From an uncultured Victivallaceae bacterium (GTDB taxonomy: Bacteria > Verrucomicrobiota > Lentisphaeria > Victivallales > Victivallaceae): DNA of 5,347 bases. The notes beneath the pieces are model-generated. The model was not told the DNA's origin and did not search any database. It was given only the letters and a program-made list of their open reading frames with translations. The stretch lies in contig CAKUKT010000196.1 of NCBI GenBank assembly GCA_934663655.1, forward strand, positions 1 to 5,347, written 5' to 3'. A program made the position numbers and the translations under genes. Each line of letters starts with the position of its first letter. Position 1 is the first letter of the stretch. Positions 1 to 5,160 of the stretch are shown here, one piece after another.

Positions 1-1
1 C

Positions 2-553
2 GGCAAGGGGACGGTGTTGTCGGTGGAGCAGTTCAATCCGCGGATACGGTTATTCGGGACGAGTTTTCCGGCGGGTTCGGCGACCTACGAGATGGCGATG
101 TTTTTCCGTCCCGGTGGCGGTTCGGTGCAGCAGCTGGGGATTGCGCCGGATATTCAGTTGCCGTCGCTGACCGAGGAGCTCAAGATTGGAGAGATGTATC
201 TTGACAATCACCTGCCGTATGATTCGATTGATCCGGTTCCATTCCAGACCTTTGATTCCGGACTTGACGAAAAGATTGCCAGGCTGCGCGATCGTTCGGA
301 GAGCCGGATTGCCGCCGATCCGGCTTATTCCCGACTGCTCAAGCGTATTGAACAGTTGCGCCGCTACAATGAAAAGGAAGCGGTCTCCCTCAACGAGGAA
401 GAGCGTTGGAAGGAATATCAGCAGGAGAAGCTCGTCAGCGAGGAGACCGAAAAACTGATGACCGATGCCGCTGATGAGGACGCGGGAAAAGCACCGGATC
501 CGGTGCTCGCTGAAGCGGTCAACATCGCCGCAGATTTCGCCGGTATGAAGTGA
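2..553 (+). CDS. prc: Carboxy-terminal (tail-specific) protease Prc/Tsp, C-terminal part, 5' truncated by window
   Basis: This is the end of a peptidase family S41A tail-specific protease, a periplasmic Ser/Lys protease that degrades proteins with exposed nonpolar C termini. The reading frame is open from base 2, so the true start lies outside the window. The first residues read GKGTVLSVEQF. They match the GKGTVQ segment of E. coli Prc, whose lysine is the general base of the Ser-Lys dyad; the catalytic serine would lie upstream. Next comes the conserved strand-turn FFRPGGGSVQQLGIAPDIQLPS (read as FxRxxGGSxQxxGxxPDI). The C-terminal domain (DUF3340 type) follows, with DNHLPYDSID, a charged helical stretch rich in E, K and R, and an ending APDPVLAEAVNIAADFAGMK-like segment that closely parallels the E. 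coli PDPYLDETVNIALDLAK ending. The stop TGA at 551-553 overlaps the GTG start of comEC. I am sure of the family. The gene symbol is by homology. Confidence 0.93.
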   Translation, partial: GKGTVLSVEQFNPRIRLFGTSFPAGSATYEMAMFFRPGGGSVQQLGIAPDIQLPSLTEELKIGEMYLDNHLPYDSIDPVPFQTFDSGLDEKIARLRDRSESRIAADPAYSRLLKRIEQLRRYNEKEAVSLNEEERWKEYQQEKLVSEETEKLMTDAADEDAGKAPDPVLAEAVNIAADFAGMK

Positions 554-2676
554 TCAAGGCGGGGTGGCGTCGCTGGGAATCGTTCCGGCCCGAGATCGCC
601 GCGGGAGTGGGCGCCATGCTCGGCGCGGCGGCTGCGACCGGCTTTACGCCGTACTGGCTGGTGGCGGTGGCGGCGTTGGCGGCGGCGTTGGGGGTGAAGC
701 GGTTCTCTGCCGGGATTCTGATTGCGGTTGCGGCGGCAGTGGTGCTGTCGGCGTGGCTGCCGTTCCGGGGCAATGAATACCGGCGTCTGCTTCCCGGGCG
801 CGATGTCGGCGGAGAATTTCGTTTCCGGCTTGACGATCCGGCGCTGACCCGGACTCCGGGAATTTCTCCGCCGCGGCTGGTGCGGGCTGAACTGCTCGGA
901 TTCCGATTGCGCGGAGAGAGGGATTTCCGGGAGTGCGGCGGGCGATTTTTTGCGATTTTTCCGACGGGAGTACGCACTCCTGATTTTGGAGCGCTGGTTA
1001 CCGCGGAAGGGGTTTTCGCGCTTCCGGACAGCGGCAACGAAGAATTTCGCAACTTCAATTTCCGCACCTACCTGGAGGCGCGTGGGGCCGATCGGCTGCT
1101 GCGGATCGATGATTTCCAGGTTGCCGGAAGAGCTCCGGGGTGGTATGGAAAACTGCTCGACTTCCGGGATCTTCTGCTGACACGGCTGTTGTCCGGGGTG
1201 GATTCCGATACCGTTCGCAATCTGGCCGCCGCGCTTTATTTCGGGGTGGATGGAGGGGTGAGCGGTTCCGGGCGTGAACTCTTTGTGGCGAGCGGCACCA
1301 TTCATCTGTTTTCGGTTTCCGGGATGCATGTCGGAGTGCTGGCGCTGCTGTTCTGGCTGGTGTCGAGTCCGCTCCGTTTCGAATGGCGTTGGCCGCTGGT
1401 GGTGGCGGCTCTGGCTGCGTATGTGCTGGGTACGGGAGCCAATCCTCCGGCATTGCGGGCATTTCTGATGATCGCGGCATGGGCATTACTGCGTTCCCGG
1501 CTTTTTTATTCGCCGCCGCTGAATGTGATGTCGGCGGTTGCGGCGATACTGCTGATCTGGAATCCGTGGCTGATTGCGGATCTCGGCGCCTGGTACTCCT
1601 TTCTGGTTACCGGCGCGCTGCTGCTTGCCGCCGAACGCCTTACCGAACTTCGCCAGTTGATGCTCGAACCGCTCCGGCTGATGCCGCGCGGCGGTAAATC
1701 ATGGTCTCGGGCCGGTGAGTTGCGGAGGGAAAGCGCGTTGTTGCTCGCCCCGGGCGGCTGCCTGGCCGCTTTTGCCGGTGGTGCGGGGTTGTCGCTGTTT
1801 TCGCGAGGAACGCTTCCGGCCGGTACCATTCCCGCCAATCTGCTGCTGCTGCCGCTGGTGCCGATTCTCTTCCTGCTGGTACCGGTAAAGCTGCTGCTGC
1901 CTGTCGGCAGCGGCGGCTGGCTGCTGGAATATGCGTTTGGAGTGTTGACGGCGATTGCGGGTTGGAGCGGAGAGATTTTCGGCTCGTTGTCGCCGGGGCG
2001 GCCGGGAGTGCCGGAACTGGTGATATATTATCTGCTGCTTTTTGGCGCTCTGGGCGGAGTGGCGGCTCGTTTCCGCCCGGTGTTGTGGCTGTTGCTCGGG
2101 GTGTCGGTGGCGTGCTGGATCGGGTTCGGCGAGTGGCGGAGACCGGCGTTGCTGGTGGTGTCGGGCGGAAGCGGCACGCCGCCGACGGTAGCCTGGACTG
2201 ATCCCGCCAGCGGGTATTCCGCGCTGGTCAATCTGCCGGATGCGGCGGCGGCTGACGCGGTGGAATGGTTCTTTTCCTCGCGGGGAACGGCTGTACCGGA
2301 AGCGTTTATTTCCACCTGTCCGCGGCGCGGTATGGCATCGGGGCTGGCTTCGCTGCAGCGTCGAATGGCGCCGATCCGGATTGTGCTGCCGGAAATCGAT
2401 CGTTACAGCGGAAGTTTTCTGTCGTTGTTCGAGGTCGACTGTGGGCGTTTCGATGCGGTGCCGGCGGAACTTGGTCGGGAGGTTCTCATCGGGGGCGGAG
2501 ACGGTGGTTCGGGGGAATTTCCGCTGCACCTCCGTGAGCGTGACGGACGTTTCGAATTGTTCATTGAAGCAGCCGAATCCGGAAGGAGGGTTCGGCTGCT
2601 GCGTCCCGGCCATCCGGAACTCCGGCTGTTGCTTCCCTGGCGGGAACCGGCCGGAGTCCGGGTGGTGGAATTTTAA
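550..2676 (+). CDS. comEC: ComEC/Rec2 family DNA-uptake channel protein with degenerate C-terminal hydrolase domain
   Basis: ComEC forms the inner-membrane channel that carries single-stranded transforming DNA into the cytoplasm. At 708 aa the length suits a three-part ComEC. Residues 1-72 hold an N-terminal hydrophobic region. Residues 73-195 hold the soluble DUF4131/OB-like domain, including the FNFRTYLEARGA box. Residues about 205-530 hold the Competence domain with many membrane segments; its hallmark IHLFSVSGMHVGV (251-263) equals the family's HLLAISGLHVGL motif. Residues about 532-708 align in layout with the usual metallo-beta-lactamase-like domain, but the metal site is gone: the expected HxHxDH position reads STCPRRGMASG (588-598) and the DVGQGD position reads VSGGSG. 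The GTG start is chosen because it overlaps the prc stop (GTGA). No clear Shine-Dalgarno precedes it, which suggests translational coupling. Family assignment is firm. Whether this protein drives transformation cannot be told, since comEC occurs in bacteria not known to be competent. Confidence 0.93.
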   Translation: MIKAGWRRWESFRPEIAAGVGAMLGAAAATGFTPYWLVAVAALAAALGVKRFSAGILIAVAAAVVLSAWLPFRGNEYRRLLPGRDVGGEFRFRLDDPALTRTPGISPPRLVRAELLGFRLRGERDFRECGGRFFAIFPTGVRTPDFGALVTAEGVFALPDSGNEEFRNFNFRTYLEARGADRLLRIDDFQVAGRAPGWYGKLLDFRDLLLTRLLSGVDSDTVRNLAAALYFGVDGGVSGSGRELFVASGTIHLFSVSGMHVGVLALLFWLVSSPLRFEWRWPLVVAALAAYVLGTGANPPALRAFLMIAAWALLRSRLFYSPPLNVMSAVAAILLIWNPWLIADLGAWYSFLVTGALLLAAERLTELRQLMLEPLRLMPRGGKSWSRAGELRRESALLLAPGGCLAAFAGGAGLSLFSRGTLPAGTIPANLLLLPLVPILFLLVPVKLLLPVGSGGWLLEYAFGVLTAIAGWSGEIFGSLSPGRPGVPELVIYYLLLFGALGGVAARFRPVLWLLLGVSVACWIGFGEWRRPALLVVSGGSGTPPTVAWTDPASGYSALVNLPDAAAADAVEWFFSSRGTAVPEAFISTCPRRGMASGLASLQRRMAPIRIVLPEIDRYSGSFLSLFEVDCGRFDAVPAELGREVLIGGGDGGSGEFPLHLRERDGRFELFIEAAESGRRVRLLRPGHPELRLLLPWREPAGVRVVEF
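2308..2367 (+). other. Degenerate metallo-beta-lactamase motif region of ComEC
   Basis: Codons 587-606 of comEC occupy the place where full-length ComEC proteins carry the HxHxDH zinc motif, usually written LTHxHxDHIGGL. Here the segment keeps the frame of the motif (ISTC-PRRGM-ASGLASLQRRM, followed by IRIVLP) but has no histidine or aspartate ligands. The whole domain from residue 532 onward contains only two histidines, H660 and H688. The layout is therefore conserved while the predicted catalytic site is absent. Confidence 0.7.
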
Positions 2677-3707
2677 CCGATGGCATCGATTTCGAGGCGT
2701 TCCGGCCGGCCGCTGCGGGCGGATTTCAGGCACGCCTCGGCGAAGGCGACGGTTTTCGCTCCTTCGACTGCGTCGGTAGGCAACGGTTCTCCGCTTTTGA
2801 GGTGGGAGACAAACTCCCTGAACTCAAAATTGACATTATGGCTGGAAACCAGCACCGGGATTTTCATGTATTCGCTCTTTTGCGCGGTCCGAGCGGTTTC
2901 CGCCTCGTATAATTCGATGAAATCGCGGGTGTTGTCGCAGATGATCGTCCCCAGCGTGCCGTGAATCACCGTCCGCATGCTGTACGGGGCGCGGACTCCG
3001 CTGGAAACGAAAAGTCTGCCGATCGCTCCCGAACGAAAACGGATCGCCGCAAAACCGCTGTCACATTTCGGCCACTCCGGTTGAAGCAGATGGTTGGTAT
3101 AGCAGAAGATCTCTTCCGGTTCGCCGGCGATCCAGCGCAGCAGATCCATTGCGTGGCAGCCGCCGCCGAGAATGTTTTCACGTCCGATTTCGGGGTCGCG
3201 TCGCCAGTCGCGGTAGCCGGGAGAAAAATCGTAATTGTGAGCGTATTCGCTCTGAATGCAGGCGATCCTTCCGATTCGTCCCTGATCGACCAGCTGTTTG
3301 GCGAGACGGAAGCCGTGGGCGTACCGGCAGACTTGGCCGGTCATGAAAAATTTCCCGGTACGTTTGACGGCGGCGATGATTTCCTGGCATTCGGCGAGGG
3401 TAGGGGCCAGCGGTTTTTCGCAGATCACATTGGACCCGGCTTCGAGCGCGGCAACCGATTGCTGCGTGTGAAATTGATCCGGCGAGGCGACGATCACGAT
3501 GTCGGGACGATGGGCGAGCAGCGCGTCAAAATCGGGTTCCACGGCAAGATTTCTGCTGCGGTAGAAATCATGTTCGATGAGGGGGTTTTCCTCAAACCAG
3601 GGGTCGAACACTGCGACCAGTTCGCATTCCTGGTTTTCAACTACCGCTTTGGCCCAGGCGTGTCCCATGCGCAGACCGGCGATTCCGACAGTAAATTTTC
3701 TTTCCAT
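2673..3707 (-). CDS. Gfo/Idh/MocA family NAD(P)-dependent oxidoreductase
   Basis: This is a 344-aa cytoplasmic dehydrogenase of the Gfo/Idh/MocA family, which oxidises or reduces sugars, inositols and their acids with NAD(P). The N-terminal Rossmann domain begins VGIAGLRMGHAW (7-18), a variant in which the second glycine of GxGxxG is not present. It continues through DIVIVASPDQFHTQQSVAALEAG to the family's EKP motif at E97-K98-P99. The C-terminal domain holds GGGCHAMDLLRW (181-192), with the expected catalytic or substrate histidine H185 and D188. The length matches the family norm. The ATG at 3705-3707 is preceded by a good GAGG Shine-Dalgarno (+ strand 3713-3716). It is the second gene of a leftward operon, 29 bp after the GntR regulator, and its stop overlaps the comEC stop tail-to-tail. 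The substrate cannot be named. A sugar or sugar-acid role is inferred from the family and from the adjacent FCD regulator. Confidence 0.95.
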   Translation of the reverse strand: MERKFTVGIAGLRMGHAWAKAVVENQECELVAVFDPWFEENPLIEHDFYRSRNLAVEPDFDALLAHRPDIVIVASPDQFHTQQSVAALEAGSNVICEKPLAPTLAECQEIIAAVKRTGKFFMTGQVCRYAHGFRLAKQLVDQGRIGRIACIQSEYAHNYDFSPGYRDWRRDPEIGRENILGGGCHAMDLLRWIAGEPEEIFCYTNHLLQPEWPKCDSGFAAIRFRSGAIGRLFVSSGVRAPYSMRTVIHGTLGTIICDNTRDFIELYEAETARTAQKSEYMKIPVLVSSHNVNFEFREFVSHLKSGEPLPTDAVEGAKTVAFAEACLKSARSGRPERLEIDAIG

Positions 3708-3736
3708 GATAACCTCGCTTTCTGAAAACTCCGGGT

Positions 3737-4432
3737 TTAAGATTCAAATATCTGGTCAAGAAAGGCAATTGCTTCCTTTATCCTCGTTTCAAACCGGGGA
3801 TGGCGCAGGCAACTGATCACGTGTGATTCAAGCATGGTGGAAGCGCGAGGATCACGGGCGGCGATCAATTCCGCCAGTTTTAGGTGGCCGCTTATCGGGG
3901 GATCATCGGGGTCGGCATCGAGGGCTGATGGCGTTGCACTGGCTTCCGGGCAGAGCAGAACTTTAAGCTGATAGTCTGAAATAACCCAGTTCTGGCGCAG
4001 CAACATTGAAGAATGTGAGCACCGCAGCAGGGTATTGTGGAAATTGAATTCCGCTTTCACAATGGTTTCGATGGTATGGGGGGTTTTCCATTCGGCGGCG
4101 TTGGCGGCGGCAATGATATCGTCGATTTCCGGGGTGGAGGCCTGTTCGATCACCAGTTTCAGCGCCCGTTGTTCGATGGCGAGGCGCAGCTGAAGTGAAT
4201 CCCACAGTTCATCCATGGTGATCAATGCGATATTGCTGCCGCTGCGTCTCGGGCGGCTGACGATGATTCCTTCATCCTCAAGTCGCCGGAACGCCGAGGC
4301 CATCGGTACAGTGCTCATACCGCAACGAGCGGCGAGTCCCCGATGGGTTACCGGTTGCCCGGGTTTGAGTTCTCCGGCGAGTACCAGGGCCCATATTTCT
4401 TCAACCGCCCGGTCGACCTGGGAATATTTCAT
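3737..4432 (-). CDS. GntR family transcriptional regulator, FCD (FadR-type) subfamily
   Basis: This 231-aa protein is a one-component transcription factor. Residues 4-72 form the GntR winged helix-turn-helix, seen in ELKPGQPVTHRGLAARCGMS and RRLEDEGIIVSRP, followed by a wing containing RRSGSNIAL. Residues about 75-225 form an all-helical FCD ligand domain. The metal-site pattern of that domain is present as E128 (usually Asp), H132, H183 and H204, in EFNFH, GHLKL and ESHVI. FCD regulators usually sense small organic acids and act as dimers. The recognition helix is atypical: where most relatives read SRTPVREALRRL, this one reads STVPMASAFRRL (40-51). The ATG at 4430-4432 has only a weak GGAAAG Shine-Dalgarno. 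It is the first gene of the operon with the downstream oxidoreductase, so it probably controls that gene and itself. The family is certain; ligand and operator are unknown. Confidence 0.94.
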   Translation of the reverse strand: MKYSQVDRAVEEIWALVLAGELKPGQPVTHRGLAARCGMSTVPMASAFRRLEDEGIIVSRPRRSGSNIALITMDELWDSLQLRLAIEQRALKLVIEQASTPEIDDIIAAANAAEWKTPHTIETIVKAEFNFHNTLLRCSHSSMLLRQNWVISDYQLKVLLCPEASATPSALDADPDDPPISGHLKLAELIAARDPRASTMLESHVISCLRHPRFETRIKEAIAFLDQIFES

Positions 4433-4468
4433 CGTTACTTTCCGTGATTGAGTTTTTTTGAAATATCA

Positions 4469-4482
4469 TTTGAAATTCCAAA
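4469..4482. promoter_or_regulatory. Candidate GntR operator: imperfect palindrome at the predicted gntR transcription start
   Basis: TTTGAAATTCCAAA is a 14-bp palindrome with six of seven base pairs matching. It covers the predicted start point of the leftward promoter, a position suited to autorepression. The left half TTTGAAAT also recurs 12 bp away at 4457-4464, forming a direct repeat. In AT-rich DNA such matches are common, so this is only a candidate. It does not match the usual FadR-type TNGTNNNACNA pattern, though the regulator's recognition helix is also atypical. Confidence 0.3.
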
Positions 4483-4485
4483 AGC

Positions 4486-4515
4486 ATAATATATCCCTTT
4501 TGGTCCCGATGTCAA
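4486..4515 (-). promoter_or_regulatory. Sigma-70-type promoter for the gntR-oxidoreductase operon
   Basis: Read on the minus strand, a perfect -35 box TTGACA (4510-4515) is followed after 18 bp by a -10-like TATTAT (4486-4491). An A/T-tract block directly upstream resembles an UP element. Transcription would start near 4479, leaving a leader of roughly 45 nt before the gntR ATG. It is the best promoter match in the window. Confidence 0.65.
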
Positions 4516-4561
4516 GAGCAGAAAAATTTTTTTCTCTAAAAAAATCGATTTAGGGTTGTAT

Positions 4562-4590
4562 TTGGAAAAAAATGGAATATATTGGATAAT
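4562..4590 (+). promoter_or_regulatory. Candidate mraZ promoter, embedded in the TGGA repeat ladder
   Basis: A -35-like TTGGAA (4562-4567) and a -10-like GATAAT (4585-4590) are separated by 17 bp, giving a predicted start near 4597. An alternative pair is TTGTAT (4556-4561) with TATATT (4578-4583), 16 bp apart. Either lies inside the TGGA repeats, so a protein bound there would block RNA polymerase. The -35 match is weak, and the exact promoter is uncertain. Confidence 0.45.
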
Positions 4591-4617
4591 GTTGGAAATA
4601 ATCCGGAGGATTTTGGA
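4563..4617 (+). promoter_or_regulatory. Putative MraZ operator: TGGA direct repeats with 10-bp period
   Basis: TGGA occurs at 4563, 4573, 4583 and 4593, exactly 10 bp apart. The four aligned 10-mers are TTTGGAAAAA, AATGGAATAT, ATTGGATAAT and GTTGGAAATA. CGGA at 4604 and TGGA at 4614 extend the ladder after one 11-bp step. In E. coli, MraZ binds direct TGGGN repeats separated by 5 nt just upstream of its own gene, which is the same period and place. The ladder here thus looks like the autoregulatory operator with a TGGA core. Its later units overlap the Shine-Dalgarno and the TTG start region. Repeats are seen directly; MraZ binding is inferred from the family. Confidence 0.75.
4605..4610 (+). 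promoter_or_regulatory. Ribosome binding site that places the mraZ start at TTG 4619
   Basis: GGAGGA lies 8 nt before the TTG at 4619, near-ideal spacing. A second in-frame TTG at 4613 is too close, with only 2 nt between. An in-frame ATG at 4589 lies upstream of this site and would probably not be in the transcript if transcription starts near 4590-4597. The site therefore favours TTG 4619. Confidence 0.65.
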
Positions 4618-4618
4618 T

Positions 4619-5098
4619 TTGCTGGCATTCTGCGGACAGGAACGCTGCCTGATCGACGGCAACGGAAGAATCCGACTGACGCCGCGTTTCGTTGAAGATT
4701 TCATTCGACGCTGCGACGGCGAAGTCGTTATGCATGCGTTGCCGGAACGGGCGATTGCGATCTATCCGGAAGAATTTTACCACGAAATGCGGGCCCGGGA
4801 AATCGGGGATGTCGAGGTGATCGGCAACAGTTTCGCCGCCCGGAGATCGCTGCGGCGTTTCGGTGCGATGACCGTTTCCGAGAAGATCAGCCGTCAGGGA
4901 CGGGTGACGCTGCCGGCGGCTTTTCGCGACTACACCGGTCTCGGACCGGGTGTGGAAGCGTGTATCGTCGGTGTGGAGATCGGGGTGGAAATCTGGTCGG
5001 CGGAACGTTTTGCCGCCGAATGTGCGGCAATTGATGAAGAGATGGCCCGGCGTGAGGAAATTCAGCGCCGGGAATTGGAAAATTCCAACGGAATGTAA
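4619..5098 (+). CDS. mraZ: Transcriptional regulator MraZ
   Basis: MraZ is a DNA-binding protein built of two AbrB/SpoVT-type swapped-hairpin domains that assembles into a ring and represses its own promoter and, in many bacteria, the division and cell-wall (dcw) cluster. From the TTG start the protein is 159 aa. The first domain opens FCGQERCLIDGNGRIRLTPRF, in register with the family's FRGxxxxxLDxKGR (here D13-G16-R17). It is followed by LPERAIAIYPEEF (41-53). The second domain holds RRFGAMTVSEKISRQGRVTLPA (79-100), in which QGR-xx-LP is conserved and the usual Asp before it is Ser. The family's EIWS ending comes at 124-127. A charged tail, residues 139-159, is longer than in many relatives. 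The TTG start is chosen from a GGAGGA 8 nt upstream and from alignment with the family N terminus; ATG 4589 would add ten residues. The TGGA ladder upstream supports autoregulation. The following gene is not rsmH, which is unusual. Confidence 0.9.
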   Translation: MLAFCGQERCLIDGNGRIRLTPRFVEDFIRRCDGEVVMHALPERAIAIYPEEFYHEMRAREIGDVEVIGNSFAARRSLRRFGAMTVSEKISRQGRVTLPAAFRDYTGLGPGVEACIVGVEIGVEIWSAERFAAECAAIDEEMARREEIQRRELENSNGM

Positions 5099-5107
5099 TC
5101 GGGGTGG

Positions 5108-5129
5108 CGACCTCTTTTTTCGGAGGTCG
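5108..5129 (+). other. Intercistronic hairpin between mraZ and the next gene
   Basis: CGACCTC (5108-5114) pairs perfectly with GAGGTCG (5123-5129) around an 8-nt loop, TTTTTTCG. The T-run is in the loop, and the 3' arm is followed by GAGATAATC rather than by a U-run, so this is not a standard intrinsic terminator. It could stabilise or process the mraZ message or tune passage into the next gene. The stem is visible in sequence; any function is a guess. Confidence 0.5.
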
Positions 5130-5147
5130 GAGATAATCAGTAACCGC

Positions 5148-5153
5148 GGAGGA
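5148..5153 (+). promoter_or_regulatory. Strong ribosome binding site for the gene at 5161
   Basis: GGAGGA stands 7 nt before the ATG at 5161. It is one of the best Shine-Dalgarno matches in the window. It supports this short, right-truncated reading frame as a real gene and fixes its start. Confidence 0.8.
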
Positions 5154-5160
5154 ATCTGCC

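Larger units (their letters stand above)
4433..4618. other. AT-rich divergent intergenic control region between gntR and mraZ
   Basis: This stretch separates two divergently read genes and is strongly AT-rich against GC-rich flanks. From left to right it holds the gntR leader, a leftward sigma-70-type promoter, alternating A and T tracts (A5 4522-4526, T7 4527-4533, A7 4538-4544), a TGGA repeat ladder and the mraZ ribosome binding site. The A/T tracts directly abut the leftward -35 box and lie upstream of the rightward promoter, so they could act as UP elements or bend the DNA. I see no RNA gene or convincing small ORF in it. Confidence 0.8.

Noticed and set aside
418..1329. A 303-codon open frame on the minus strand opposite prc and comEC
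   Set aside because: The composition is rich in R, P, S and Q without recognisable motifs, and it lies wholly opposite well-supported genes.
2678..2688. Small inverted repeat CGATGGCATCG just after the comEC stop as a terminator
   Set aside because: The loop would be a single base or the stem only three pairs, no U-run follows, and it lies in the oxidoreductase coding region.
1699..2733. A 344-codon open frame on the minus strand opposite comEC
   Set aside because: Its product is low-complexity (rich in R, Q, P, H) with no domain, and the opposite strand encodes a clear ComEC. It is a shadow of GC-rich codon use.
2961..3725. A 254-codon open frame on the plus strand opposite the oxidoreductase
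   Set aside because: It mirrors the Gfo/Idh/MocA gene, which has its motifs intact on the minus strand. No ribosome site or family motif supports it.
3816..3827. Palindrome ATCACGTGTGAT resembling a CRP-type or GntR site
   Set aside because: It lies deep in the coding sequence of the GntR gene, covering the conserved H204 codon region, and is best explained by the protein sequence.
4589..4618. In-frame ATG at 4589 as the mraZ start
   Set aside because: It would place the GGAGGA inside the gene, add ten residues not found in the family, and lie at or before the predicted transcription start. It is not fully excluded.
5132..5137. GATAAT as a -10 box for the gene at 5161
   Set aside because: No acceptable -35 box lies 16-18 bp upstream; the expected position falls in the hairpin.
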